Shown here: positions 9,004 to 18,252 of the stretch, piece by piece
Position numbering within the stretch: the first letter of the stretch is position 1
Layout: each line of letters begins with the position of its first letter
From: CAVVKW01 sp963749035
Lineage (GTDB): Bacteria > Verrucomicrobiota > Verrucomicrobiia > Chthoniobacterales > JAATET01
Assembly (NCBI GenBank): GCA_963749035.1
Contig: CAVVKW010000002.1
Coordinates: 1,129,550 to 1,193,549 of the forward strand
DNA: 64,000 nucleotides
Direction: 5' to 3'
Position numbers and translations under genes: made by a program
The notes under the pieces: generated by a model
Seen by the model: only the letters and a program-made list of their open reading frames with translations
Databases searched by the model: none
Told to the model about the DNA's origin: nothing

Positions 9004-12000
9004 GGAGTCTCCGGCTCGCCGATCTGCACGCGACGACTGGAACCATTCGCCCGAAATTCCGGCGCATACATGGCGTGGGCGGTGACGGGCAGGGCCGAAA
9101 AATCGCCGGCGGTTTCCGCACGGAGATCGTAGCTGATGGTCCAGATCCCTTGTTTGAGGCGGCTGGCGAAGAGCGCCACCTTGCGGTCACGAAGTTCACA
9201 GTAGATTGGGATGACCGTTCCGTCGGAGTGCCGTGCGGAAAGCGTCATTCCGCTGCGAGCCTGAACGGCTTCGAGCCCGGCGGGCTTGAGGTCTTCGATG
9301 ATCACGTATTCAAGATCGGTCTTTGCCTCGATGGCGATCGAAACGCCGACGCGCGAGTTTGGGCGGGCCATCTGCTCTGCTGCCCACGGGACACGATCAA
9401 ATTGATACCCGTCCAGTAACGTGATCTTTGGTTCGTAAAGCTGGTAATTCCGCCTGAGAAAAATTTCGTTCCCGCGCGGTGGGATCGGATTTTCGAGCGA
9501 GAAGAAAATTGATTCGGCGGCCACGTAAAGCGGGCCGTCGCCAGCGGTGCGGGTGATGGAGATTTCATTGGTGCCATCACGGATCAGCGAGCGGTCGACG
9601 TCGAAATTCATGACGCCATCCAATGCCGTCGCGTCGCTCGCTCCTCCGGCGACCTTTCCGTTCACTCGCACCTCGAAGGAGACCGGAGCACCGAGCTCTT
9701 TCGTGAGGGCGAGGTAGCGATTCATCGCCAGCAGGGTGATCGCGGTGTTCCGGGTATTCGACCAACGGGCACCACGGCGGTTTTTCACCAGCCAGTTTAT
9801 GGCGGGCTCCACGAGATCGCTCTCGGGATCGACGGAGAGAAGTGCTTGGAGCGAAAAAGCGGTCGCTTCGACCGGATCGTTCATCCAGCGAGGGAGGTTG
9901 CCGTCTGAACCCCAGCGCGCCGTCGGTATGGCAGCGGCGGACGGTGAACCAACGCCGAGCGACGAAACACCGGGTTGCTGGTCGAGCGTCACGCCGTCCC
10001 GGAGATTCCGGATCAGAACTTCGGTTTTCGCCGCGTCACCAAAGGCGGCGGCCGCCAGCGTGAGGAGCGCTCTCCCGTAAGGTGAAAGCTGATCCCGCTT
10101 TTGCCACAGATTTTCCAAAGCAGCCTGCTCTTCCGGCGAGATTCTCGCGCCGGAACGGTGGGCGGCTCCCAAGGCGTGAAGTAGCCAAGCCTGGAGGTCG
10201 ATGTCGTCGGTCGAGTTGACGATCTCCGTCCGGAGCCAACCGGCCCCGCGTTCGATCAAGCTCGGCTCGACGGGCACCTTAGCGATCTCGGCCTGCCGCA
10301 GTCCCCAGATGACGTATGCAGTCATGAACGCATCACTCTGCCCGCCACCCCACCAAGGCCACGACCCATCGGCGCGCTGAAGGGATGCAAGCCGGGTCAG
10401 CCCGGTCCGGACGACTTCGTCCAGCTCCGGAATTCCCGGTGCGTTACCGGTCACTTTTGGGAGGTAACCCGGATCGATGCCACCAAACATCCTGCCAACC
10501 ACGGAAGCTTCGTCTAGTCCGAGATCGGCGAGCGTTCTGGCAGTCACGGCGGCCGGAAGGAACCGGCTCATCGTCTGTTCCGTGCAGCCGTAAGGGTATT
10601 CGATCAGGTAAGGAATGGCGTCGAGCGCGGCTGCCGCCAGGCTGGGGGTGACTGAGATTGCCAGGCTTTCCGAGCCTTCGCGGCGGTCGGGAGAAATTTC
10701 GAGGTCAAACTGCGTCTCCTGATCTGTCGCTTTGCCAGAGGCGTAAACGCTGACTTCCAGGCCGTCTTCCAAGATTGGAACACTCGTGGAAAGTCCGTCG
10801 CTCGACTCGCCGCCGACGGCGGTCAGTGAAAGTCTTCCGCGACCGACGTCGGTGGCTTTGACCGTCCACGTCGCCGCTGCGGATGATTCACCTTCGATGG
10901 AAAGTTCGACTGGTCGTGGGTTGGCTTCCAACCCCTCGACGGAGAGCTCGGTGCGCGCATTGAGTTCTGACTTTGTCCGATTGTTGAGCACGCCGCTAAC
11001 CGTCGCGGAATCACCGACGACAAGAAACCGAGGTGCTTGAAGACGGGCGACGAGCGGTTTCGTAGTGCGGGTGGAGGTTTCGCCCGAGCCAAATTCCGCT
11101 CCGCGCGACGTTGCCCGAACCTTGGCGATCCACGTTGTCAGGGATTCAGGGTATCGCATTGTGACGGTGGCCCGACCGTCCGGGTCAGTCTCGATCCCGG
11201 GTTTCCAGAAAGCGGCGGCCCGGAAGTCAGTTCGAACGGTGACCTCCGGAGGATTAGCGCTGATCGACCTCTTGTTTGCGCTCGTAGCCACGGGCGCGGC
11301 GGCTGATTCCGGTGAAGCCATCGCGAGGCTCGAGCGTGGTATCATTTCTTCCCGGATACCGAAACTGAAGGCATCCCGATCGACTGGGGCCGACAGGTCA
11401 TCGGTTTCGACTTCGCCCGCGTATTGTCGGCGGCTCATCGAGCTCGAGATCAGGCCGTAGTCAGGCCGCGATCGTCCGAAAAAAAAATCCAACGGATCGC
11501 CAGCGTAATCCTCCTGAATCGCGGAAATTGCTTCGTCGATGACCGCCAGCGAGAACTCACCCTGCACCGGATTGCCGGCGGTGTCTTTGAGCGCGACCGC
11601 AAACGTGCCGGATTCACCTGGCAGCAGCGTGGTTCGTTGAGGTGCCAACTCCACGTGGAGCTGCTGTTCGTAGGGAGGCACTTCGATTTCTTCGGAGGCT
11701 TGATGAAATTGAAGATTCTGAACGAGCGCGGCGGTTAGAAAAACGTTGGGAACAAAACGCGGATCGACTGCGACTTCGATCAACGCCGCGTCTTCCTCGA
11801 CGTGGACGACCTCGGATTGGAAAAGGGTTCCGCCGGCATGGACCGTGAAGAGGACGTCGCGGCCGGATGTCTCCGTTGCGACGAGGACAGGGAGGGCGCG
11901 TTGGCCGGGCGCGACTTTCGTATCAACGACGATTTCCACACCGTCGGCGTGATAGCCGGCTAGTTGGGCGTCGTCCGAGGCCGCCCAGACATTGGTCTGA

Positions 12001-14681
12001 GCGGTTACCGGGGGACCGTCAGCATCGCGCCCGCTCCAGCTTACGCGATAGAAACCAGCTTCCCCGGGGGTGAACTCGAAGTCGCCCTGGCCGTCGGTTC
12101 CAAGGCTCACTTCGACCCGCTTGATCTCTTCCCCTTCGTATGCGCGTTTCTGCAAGCGCCAACCGGCTTGTCCGGGAGGCGGAAAAATGTCGCGACGAAG
12201 CTTCGCGAGTTCGCTGCCGGTGACTTCGCGACCACGAGGATTCAGCCAAACTTCGCGCCAACGCTCCCGAGTTACGGTGAGCGTTCCTCGGGCGCTCACC
12301 GGGTGATCGTTGGCGTCCTCGGCCGAGATCTTCACCTTCACCGGATCACTTGGAAAAACGACTCGCCGAGCGGACTCAAGGTCGACGAAGTAACCTTGGC
12401 GTGCCACCACGATGCGCTCGGTGGCGACGACTTCGCGGCCAGTCGCGTCGACCACGCGGGCTTCGACCGTGTATTGAAGGTCGTTCGGTGAATCGATGGG
12501 GGTATCGATGTTGATCTGAACCTTGCCGCCAGGTCCGGTCTTCATTTCCTCTTCGCGGATTACCCGCCCCGGCTGTGATGGTGGCCGGATACGGCGGGAC
12601 TGGGGTTGGTGGGAAACGTAAAACGGCCAACGCTGCCACGGCGCCTCTCGGACGATTAATTTCACCGTCGCGTCGGAGACCGCGCCGCCAAAGTAATATT
12701 CCGCACCCGCTTCGATCTCGAACGAATCGCCAAGTCGGATCGCGCCATCGTCCTTCGCCGCAATGCCGACCGTAACCTTGTATTCCGGCAAACGATACTC
12801 CTCCAACCGAAAGAGCGTGGCGGCGCCGACGGATTTCTCGGTGGTGCGAAATTCCACGCGATATTCGCCGAGTGGCATTTCGGTGTCCGGAAGGAACTTG
12901 CCCCACGCGGTCCCAAACTCGGTGAGCATCACTTCACCAGCCGACACTTCGTTACCTCGAGGATCGAGGATTTTGAAGGTCAGGGTCTCGCCAGTCGGTG
13001 TCGCGAGCGTGCCGGACCCGGTCGAGTCCGAGCTCTTTCGCGCGATTAACTTCCAATTCACCGGCTCCCCCGGCCGCGTGGCGGCGCGGTCTGCGTAAAC
13101 CATGATTCGCCATTCGTCGTCGCCGCCCGACGACGTCCCTCCGTTGCCGACAACGACGAAAGGTTGGCCGCTCGCGGTGCCCAGAAAAATCAGTTCCCCG
13201 CGAGCCGTCCCGCTCTGGTCGGGGAAATCAAACGCGTTTACTCCTTTGCCCACAGCGTCCGCCTCGTCTGTTGGTTTGCCCTCGGTCCAGATCCACGATT
13301 GGCGGACTCTCTCGGCGCGCCAGAGCTTCGCCGATTCCTGCGGGCGGGAGAGGCCCGTGCTCGCATCGGCTGCCATGGTGACGACGCGGAGGTCGACGGA
13401 TTGCACGATAGCTGCCACTCCGCTCACGGAGACCAATGCTCGGCTCGACAAGTCACCTGAGGTGGCGACGACCAAATAACTGCCCGCTTCACTCGTGCCG
13501 GGGAGCGAGACTTCCCGGGACTCACGCTGCCGGGACGATTCGCCTCCGATCGACCAACGTCCGACTTCCGCTGAGCTATCGAGCTCCACGGCCGTGAGCC
13601 AATCGTTCGGTGAAGTGGTGTTGTCGGGTCGGAAGGCCGTTGCGAGATCGACCCGGTAGGCGACCAACTCGAGGGACTCGAGGTTCCGCCAATCAACCAG
13701 AATGGTCGGTTCGGATCCGGGAAGGAACAGCTGGGAGGAGTTGATCTCGAGCGTCGGGCGGGTGATCTCGTTGATGCGGTCGGCAGCGCGGTCCGAGTAG
13801 GGAGAGTCGCCGTCCGGAAATTCTTCGAGGAAGCGGCGGTAGAGCTCGAGTGCCTCGTCGAAGTCCGGCGAAACGACCAAGCCGCCGTCCTCCGACCAAA
13901 CGCTGTTTCCGGCGCGTTCGTTCCATTCGGCAAGGTGAAAGAGGGAAGACTCGTAAACGGCGGTAGTGGGACCTTCGGCGAGCGCGGCTTCCCATTCGCG
14001 GCCGGCGCGTCGGAGGGAGAACGGATCGCCTCCTCGGGTCCAGTAGTAGGCACCGAGGAAATAGTGAGCGCGGGCGCGGTTTTCTGGAGTCACGGCAATC
14101 TCGAGAGCATTCGCGAGAACGGTCAGCGGGACGTTCCAACCGAAGCGTTGTTCGGTCGGTGGGCCGGTGGCCTTCCAAACGATGCCGAGGTAGCGGGGGC
14201 GGGCGGCGTCGAGGTCGGTCGCAGCCGCCCATTTCGCAAGAGCTTGATCGTAGTATTCCCAGGCCTTGTTCCAGTCGGCGGTATCGCTGCTGGTCCCGGT
14301 CGGCCCGAGTGCCAGCCACGAATCCCCGAGCGATTCAAGTGCCTCGGCCGCGATCTCGTCGTCAGCATTGGCTTCAACGAGTTTTTCGAGTTCAGCCCTG
14401 GCGGCCTCGACTCCCTCGTCGCCGGGACGGGAACGCCAGCGGGAATCCGCGAGGTAGAAATTTAACTTCCGTCGTTCGTCGGGCGGGACATCGAGCGCGG
14501 CGGCTTGAGTCCACGCGTCATACGCCAGCGCGTAGGACTTCTCGGAGTAAAGCTTGGCTCCGTCGAGTTTGAGCGTGTCGAACGTGTCCTGCGCGCGGGC
14601 CGCAGTCCCCAGCCCACCCAGCGTCCCGAGCATTCCGAGCACCGCGATCCAGACCAAACCCCGTGAAGAAATGCTCGACAT
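9000..14681 (-). CDS. Bacterial alpha-2-macroglobulin family protein with TPR-like N terminus
   Basis: An 1893-residue exported protein. A signal peptide ends around TAARA near residue 30. Residues about 30-300 are helical and TPR-like (YSEKSYALAYDAW, FLEEFPDGDSPY). A long beta-rich macroglobulin section follows, then the thioester motif PYGCTEQTMS with Cys1366, a helical thioester domain, and a C-terminal beta domain. Family members are thought to trap proteases that attack the cell envelope. The Cys-x-Glu-Gln motif is intact, so thioester formation is plausible. E. coli-type members sit beside pbpC; none is present here. It is not a lipoprotein, since no cysteine follows the signal peptide. 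It ends 4 bp inside the LysR gene. Confidence 0.92.
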   Translation of the reverse strand: MSSISSRGLVWIAVLGMLGTLGGLGTAARAQDTFDTLKLDGAKLYSEKSYALAYDAWTQAAALDVPPDERRKLNFYLADSRWRSRPGDEGVEAARAELEKLVEANADDEIAAEALESLGDSWLALGPTGTSSDTADWNKAWEYYDQALAKWAAATDLDAARPRYLGIVWKATGPPTEQRFGWNVPLTVLANALEIAVTPENRARAHYFLGAYYWTRGGDPFSLRRAGREWEAALAEGPTTAVYESSLFHLAEWNERAGNSVWSEDGGLVVSPDFDEALELYRRFLEEFPDGDSPYSDRAADRINEITRPTLEINSSQLFLPGSEPTILVDWRNLESLELVAYRVDLATAFRPDNTTSPNDWLTAVELDSSAEVGRWSIGGESSRQRESREVSLPGTSEAGSYLVVATSGDLSSRALVSVSGVAAIVQSVDLRVVTMAADASTGLSRPQESAKLWRAERVRQSWIWTEGKPTDEADAVGKGVNAFDFPDQSGTARGELIFLGTASGQPFVVVGNGGTSSGGDDEWRIMVYADRAATRPGEPVNWKLIARKSSDSTGSGTLATPTGETLTFKILDPRGNEVSAGEVMLTEFGTAWGKFLPDTEMPLGEYRVEFRTTEKSVGAATLFRLEEYRLPEYKVTVGIAAKDDGAIRLGDSFEIEAGAEYYFGGAVSDATVKLIVREAPWQRWPFYVSHQPQSRRIRPPSQPGRVIREEEMKTGPGGKVQINIDTPIDSPNDLQYTVEARVVDATGREVVATERIVVARQGYFVDLESARRVVFPSDPVKVKISAEDANDHPVSARGTLTVTRERWREVWLNPRGREVTGSELAKLRRDIFPPPGQAGWRLQKRAYEGEEIKRVEVSLGTDGQGDFEFTPGEAGFYRVSWSGRDADGPPVTAQTNVWAASDDAQLAGYHADGVEIVVDTKVAPGQRALPVLVATETSGRDVLFTVHAGGTLFQSEVVHVEEDAALIEVAVDPRFVPNVFLTAALVQNLQFHQASEEIEVPPYEQQLHVELAPQRTTLLPGESGTFAVALKDTAGNPVQGEFSLAVIDEAISAIQEDYAGDPLDFFFGRSRPDYGLISSSMSRRQYAGEVETDDLSAPVDRDAFSFGIREEMIPRSSLAMASPESAAAPVATSANKRSISANPPEVTVRTDFRAAAFWKPGIETDPDGRATVTMRYPESLTTWIAKVRATSRGAEFGSGETSTRTTKPLVARLQAPRFLVVGDSATVSGVLNNRTKSELNARTELSVEGLEANPRPVELSIEGESSAAATWTVKATDVGRGRLSLTAVGGESSDGLSTSVPILEDGLEVSVYASGKATDQETQFDLEISPDRREGSESLAISVTPSLAAAALDAIPYLIEYPYGCTEQTMSRFLPAAVTARTLADLGLDEASVVGRMFGGIDPGYLPKVTGNAPGIPELDEVVRTGLTRLASLQRADGSWPWWGGGQSDAFMTAYVIWGLRQAEIAKVPVEPSLIERGAGWLRTEIVNSTDDIDLQAWLLHALGAAHRSGARISPEEQAALENLWQKRDQLSPYGRALLTLAAAAFGDAAKTEVLIRNLRDGVTLDQQPGVSSLGVGSPSAAAIPTARWGSDGNLPRWMNDPVEATAFSLQALLSVDPESDLVEPAINWLVKNRRGARWSNTRNTAITLLAMNRYLALTKELGAPVSFEVRVNGKVAGGASDATALDGVMNFDVDRSLIRDGTNEISITRTAGDGPLYVAAESIFFSLENPIPPRGNEIFLRRNYQLYEPKITLLDGYQFDRVPWAAEQMARPNSRVGVSIAIEAKTDLEYVIIEDLKPAGLEAVQARSGMTLSARHSDGTVIPIYCELRDRKVALFASRLKQGIWTISYDLRAETAGDFSALPVTAHAMYAPEFRANGSSRRVQIGEPETP

Positions 14682-14772
14682 ACGTTTTCATGATAACGAA
14701 TCGAACCGTGAATCGACTCAACAATTTTTCGGAAATCGTTCGGTCGGTCCCGATTTCGCTTCGCCGCGCCTT

Positions 14773-16065
14773 TTACGCGGCGCCCGCGGCAAGATTTTTC
14801 ACCAGGATCCGACTGTTTCGACCGCTCGTCGTGTAGCGGGCGAGTCGTCCTTGCGGAAGAATGTCGGCGGGAGCCTCGACGTAGCCACCCTTCTGCTGGA
14901 GGTAGCTGTAGGCTTGAGTCGAGAGCGCGAAGAGCGACTGAAGCTGCTTCTGACGGGCAAGGGTCTCGACGAAAGCCATGAGCTTTCGTCCGTGTCCCTG
15001 ATTTTCGTGATGTTTGCTCACGTAGAGACAAGCCAGCTCGCCAGCGGCCTCGTCTTCGAACACGTGCAACGCCACGCAGGCAACGAGCTGGCGGTCCAAC
15101 TCCAACACCCAATAATCCTCGAGGTGCTCGAGAATTTCGCCGCGGGTTCGGCGGGCGAGTTCCTCGTTGTCGACCGATTGCCGAATGAGCGACATGATGC
15201 CGCGCACGTCCTTCTTAAAAACGCGGCGGATCTGTTGGTATTCGTTGGAATACACCATCGTGCCGAAGCCTTCGTGGCTGAAGATCTCGGTGAGCAGGGC
15301 TTCGTTGACGCTGCCATCGAGCAGGTGAGCGCGAGAGATCCCCTGCCGACAGGCGCGGGCGGCGTTGTCGAGTTTGGACAGAATACCGGACGTCGCCGTG
15401 CTTCGGTGAGCCTTGGTGAGCTCCTCGGTTTCCGCGATGGAGAGCTGGTGGGGAATCCAGCTGGCTCCCTCGACGACGTCGGGTGCGGTGAGGAAAATGA
15501 GCTTCGCGGCGTGGAGCGCTTCCGCGATCTCAACTGCGATCGTGTCGGAATTCACGCGGTAGGTGCGACCTTCGCCGTCGAATCCGAGCGGCGGCACGAC
15601 CGGCACGATACCCTCCTCCAGCATGAGTTTCAGGGCCTTGGTGTCGACCCGCTCGACCTTCCCGGTGTAGAGGTGATCGCGCCCGCCGAGGATCCCGGCG
15701 GGGTGGGCGATGATGGCGTTGAGATAGGCGGCGCGGAGGTCGACCGCCGAGAGGCCTTCCATGATTTTGTTGGTCAACCCGATGGCCGCTTCGACGCTGA
15801 GGGCAAGGGTCGGTGCGTCGGTGACACCCGTGCCGTCGGCGTTGGAGATTGCGATGTCGCGGCTCGCGGCCAGCTCTTTGATCTGCTTGCCAGCGCCGTG
15901 GACGAGGACCGCCCGAATACTGAGGGAGCGCAGAACCGCGAGGTCGACGAGGATGTTGGCGAAGTTTGGCGAGGCGGCGATGTCGCCGTCAACGGCGATG
16001 ACGAACGTCCGCTCGCGAAAGCGGGGGACGTATTGGAGAATTTCGCGGAGATCAGAGACGTTCAC
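14773..16065 (-). CDS. argA: Amino-acid N-acetyltransferase (N-acetylglutamate synthase)
   Basis: First enzyme of arginine synthesis: acetyl-CoA plus glutamate gives N-acetylglutamate. The 430-residue protein has an N-terminal amino-acid-kinase fold (FVIAVDGDIAAS; AVLVHGAGKQIKEL; PVVPPLGFDGEG; YRVNSDTIAVEIA) to about residue 290. A C-terminal GNAT domain follows, with ACLYVSKHHENQGHGRKLM as motif A. This is the classical ArgA layout. The ATG is followed by NVSDLREILQYVPRF, the usual start for the family. The first 42 codons and 24 bp upstream are duplicated perfectly at 18102-18252, so foreign DNA now lies directly upstream of this copy. Confidence 0.95.
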   Translation of the reverse strand: MNVSDLREILQYVPRFRERTFVIAVDGDIAASPNFANILVDLAVLRSLSIRAVLVHGAGKQIKELAASRDIAISNADGTGVTDAPTLALSVEAAIGLTNKIMEGLSAVDLRAAYLNAIIAHPAGILGGRDHLYTGKVERVDTKALKLMLEEGIVPVVPPLGFDGEGRTYRVNSDTIAVEIAEALHAAKLIFLTAPDVVEGASWIPHQLSIAETEELTKAHRSTATSGILSKLDNAARACRQGISRAHLLDGSVNEALLTEIFSHEGFGTMVYSNEYQQIRRVFKKDVRGIMSLIRQSVDNEELARRTRGEILEHLEDYWVLELDRQLVACVALHVFEDEAAGELACLYVSKHHENQGHGRKLMAFVETLARQKQLQSLFALSTQAYSYLQQKGGYVEAPADILPQGRLARYTTSGRNSRILVKNLAAGAA

Positions 16066-16089
16066 GGGCCGTGCCGCAGTTTATGGGAC
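15939..16089. repeat. 151-bp perfect direct repeat, copy 1 (inside argA 5' end)
   Basis: Bases 15939-16089 are identical to 18102-18252, an offset of 2163 bp. The repeat covers the first 42 codons of argA and 24 bp of upstream sequence. Both flanking bases differ between copies, so the boundaries are exact. Confidence 0.97.
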
Positions 16090-16234
16090 GCGCTGCGCGA
16101 AATTGCAACGGCGCAGGCGGGCTGGGATTGGCGGTGCTTGCAGCCAAATGAACAGGAGTTTAGCAAGTGAGCTTGTGCGAACCTCATTTTACATCTGATG
16201 CAGTCTGCTGATGCAGACGACTGGCCCAAAACAA

Positions 16235-16729
16235 TTAAACTCTGTTTGGCGCGATCTCCTGACGGACACGCCCTCGGTCTGCCAGCCCTTTGCGGATCTT
16301 CATTTTAACGCTGCCTGGCTTGATTTTCGAAGTTTCCTCTCCGTCTTTCAGGAGACGAAAATCCGAGTGCGGATAGTTGCATTGGGTGGGGCAGTGTCGC
16401 ACTTCAATTTCGTAAGAGGTTCCTTGGTCTGTCTTCCAGCTCTGACCGTCGAACGTATCAGCGGGAAGGCTCAACACACCCCATCCGTGATATCGCCCAC
16501 CTAGAGGGGCTTCGCATCTCCACAGCATGTCGTCCGGCGAGCAGAGCGAAGAGCGCCCCGTGGAAGACGCTTTATTGTCAAACGCGATGCTCATCAGCAG
16601 GTCGCTCTCCGGCGGAAACCGTCGGTAGAGACGCTCTCCATGACTGAACGTTGCAATGGGAGAACGGTTCTTTGAATGTAGATGAACGGGGATCCCCCGA
16701 GCGCAGCATTCAGGATCGCCCGGCTCCAT
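16235..16729 (-). CDS. Uncharacterised protein, third gene of the inserted operon
   Basis: A 164-residue protein of no family I can name. It reads as a genuine protein: dense aromatic and charged patterns (IPVHLHSKNRSPIATF; GERLYRRFPPESDL; GGRYHGWGVLSL) and a basic C-terminal third. It has several cysteines and histidines but no clear metal-binding spacing. It overlaps the upstream gene by 20 bp, so the two are probably translationally coupled. The start could be an internal ATG at residue 46, but the upstream part looks equally protein-like. No signal peptide or membrane helix is seen, so it is probably cytoplasmic. Confidence 0.65.
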   Translation of the reverse strand: MEPGDPECCARGIPVHLHSKNRSPIATFSHGERLYRRFPPESDLLMSIAFDNKASSTGRSSLCSPDDMLWRCEAPLGGRYHGWGVLSLPADTFDGQSWKTDQGTSYEIEVRHCPTQCNYPHSDFRLLKDGEETSKIKPGSVKMKIRKGLADRGRVRQEIAPNRV

Positions 16730-17327
16730 TTCGGACGCTCCTTACCAAACCAGAAACATCAGAGAGGGAGAGATCGTAAAAGCGAGGTTCTCCGAATTTC
16801 TGATTTATCATTACAGCGATATCTCCGTCTGAGTCGATCTGCCAATCTGCCGCAACTCCGCCGATCGCAGTCGTGACCAGAATGTCAGCGTCTCCTGTCA
16901 GGTGAACAGCAGCAGCCAAGACCCCCTCCTGCTCAAGCCTCTCGCAAAGCTCCATAGACATGACCTTTCCAGCCATGGTCACACGGATTCCAACTAGTCC
17001 TGCCAATCCTCCCTCCGGTTGATAGAAACTCTCTATTTTCGCCTCAACAGACTTCCACGTGATGGCCCCAACGCCCTTCTTGGAGATGCTGTAGCTTCCG
17101 CCAATTACGCTCGGTTCCAGAATTTGAAAACGCTGAGTGTCTTTAGTTAACGTCTGAAAGTTTCGGACTGACCGTGTGGCAAGTCCGCTATTACGTCCTG
17201 TCACGGATCCCGAGATCGAAGCCTGTGACCCACTCCCGTACGCCAAACCCGTCGCAATTCGTTTCGGAAAAGCCCACCCGGAATGACGGCTGGACAGGTT
17301 CTCGACTTCTTCAGAAAGCATTTTCAA
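16710..17327 (-). CDS. Uncharacterised protein, second gene of the inserted operon
   Basis: A 205-residue protein that I do not recognise. The N-terminal 60 residues are Ser/Gly/Thr-rich and may be flexible. The rest alternates hydrophobic and charged residues like a compact soluble domain (GAITWKSVEAKIESFY; VLAAAVHLTGDADILVT; WQIDSDGDIAVMI). It starts in a 4-bp ATGA overlap with the gene before it and overlaps the next by 20 bp, which indicates one operon. No membrane segment or signal peptide is seen. Confidence 0.65.
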   Translation of the reverse strand: MKMLSEEVENLSSRHSGWAFPKRIATGLAYGSGSQASISGSVTGRNSGLATRSVRNFQTLTKDTQRFQILEPSVIGGSYSISKKGVGAITWKSVEAKIESFYQPEGGLAGLVGIRVTMAGKVMSMELCERLEQEGVLAAAVHLTGDADILVTTAIGGVAADWQIDSDGDIAVMINQKFGEPRFYDLSLSDVSGLVRSVRNGAGRS

Positions 17328-17992
17328 CCAGGAGTTTGCAGCTTGGGGCTAACCTCGAATCCTTGGAACAAACGAGCGATCTCGTTCCAGAGGTTGGTGT
17401 CGTCCCGTAAGATTTCAGGTTCAAGTCCAAACATGATCCCATCAAGGAAAGCACTATCTGCCAGGGAGAAGGACTTCTCCATCGTGATTTTAGCCGATTC
17501 GTATTTTTGTGCGTCATCTTCTTTGCTGATGTTAATTGCGGACCTACCGCCGTAAGACCAGCCAGCCGGCGCGTGAGTTCGGAAGAACTCATCAGCTTTT
17601 ACCTCTGACGGAAAATTGCAATGTCCCGCCCATTCAACGCGGGTGGCTCCGTCAAGTCTTGCAATAGTCAGATCTATGACCCCGTTGAGAATGTCGCAAA
17701 TGATCTTAAAATCGGTTGTGGTGTCCAAAGCGTCAAATTGGACGTAAGCGGCGTGTCCACCAATTTGCACGCGACCTAACCCGTTAAAGAGTTCAAGGGC
17801 TACGGAGTAGTCGAAGAGATCATCGTTGCGATTGAGCCGAAAGTGTTCAGCCGTCACGGAATATCTCTCGCCTACTGCAAGGAGACCGTCGCAGACCTCA
17901 GCGGAAGAAAACTGTTGAAAAACCAGTGGGGTTAGGTCCAAACGTGCCTCGAAAGTAGACTTCTTTACGGCGAGTTCAATTGGCTCTGGCAT
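17324..17992 (-). CDS. Uncharacterised protein, first gene of the inserted operon
   Basis: A 222-residue soluble protein without a family I can name. It has alternating strands and helices (RLDLTPLVFQQFSSAEVCDG; RVQIGGHAAYVQFDAL; SAFLDGIMFGLEPEI). The middle carries a Trp- and Cys-containing stretch, VEWAGHCNFPSEVKADEF. It is the first of three overlapping genes, so a promoter should lie just upstream, between 17993 and the argA fragment. Codon use is visibly less GC-rich than in neighbouring genes. No catalytic motif is evident; roles in defence, as a toxin-antitoxin part, or as a small-element cargo protein are all open. Confidence 0.65.
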   Translation of the reverse strand: MPEPIELAVKKSTFEARLDLTPLVFQQFSSAEVCDGLLAVGERYSVTAEHFRLNRNDDLFDYSVALELFNGLGRVQIGGHAAYVQFDALDTTTDFKIICDILNGVIDLTIARLDGATRVEWAGHCNFPSEVKADEFFRTHAPAGWSYGGRSAINISKEDDAQKYESAKITMEKSFSLADSAFLDGIMFGLEPEILRDDTNLWNEIARLFQGFEVSPKLQTPG

Positions 17993-18039
17993 TTAGACAA
18001 GATTTCGTCTGGCGTGGAAACTTGTCGAGTCGGAAAACT

Positions 18040-18228
18040 TCAACGCCGTCGATTGCAAATCTTGGTATCGGCGCGCTGGACGGTAGGCAAACGATGGCCG
18101 CCGAGGTCGACGAGGATGTTGGCGAAGTTTGGCGAGGCGGCGATGTCGCCGTCAACGGCGATGACGAACGTCCGCTCGCGAAAGCGGGGGACGTATTGGA
18201 GAATTTCGCGGAGATCAGAGACGTTCAC
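18040..18228 (-). pseudogene. Truncated duplicate of argA 5' end
   Basis: The frame begins exactly like argA and is identical for its first 42 codons (18102-18228). It then runs into unrelated sequence (GGHRLPTVQRADTKICNRRR) and stops. It lacks every catalytic part of N-acetylglutamate synthase. It marks the far junction of the inserted segment and may retain the ancestral argA promoter if 18253 onward is the original upstream DNA. Confidence 0.85.
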
Positions 18229-18252
18229 GGGCCGTGCCGCAGTTTATGGGAC
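18102..18252. repeat. 151-bp perfect direct repeat, copy 2
   Basis: Identical to 15939-16089. The left boundary (C at 18101 against G at 15938) and the right boundary (C at 18253 against G at 16090) both differ, so the repeat length is exactly 151 bp. The absence of any mismatch points to a recent event. Confidence 0.97.

Larger units (their letters stand above)
16090..18101. mobile_element. 2.0-kb inserted segment with three-gene operon, bounded by argA-derived direct repeats
   Basis: The segment lies between two perfect 151-bp copies of the argA 5' end. It carries three tightly packed genes on the minus strand and no recognisable integrase, transposase or terminal inverted repeat. By eye its base composition is clearly lower in GC than the flanking genes, which suggests horizontal acquisition. 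The structure fits Campbell-type integration of a small circle carrying an argA fragment, or a duplication-mediated insertion. The first 60 bases (16090-16150) are still GC-rich and could be native upstream DNA, so the true edge of the foreign part is uncertain. Confidence 0.6.

Noticed and set aside
14554..16170. Long plus strand frame opposite argA (538 residues)
   Set aside because: Antisense shadow; argA motifs on the minus strand are unambiguous, and the frame also runs into the alpha-2-macroglobulin 5' end.
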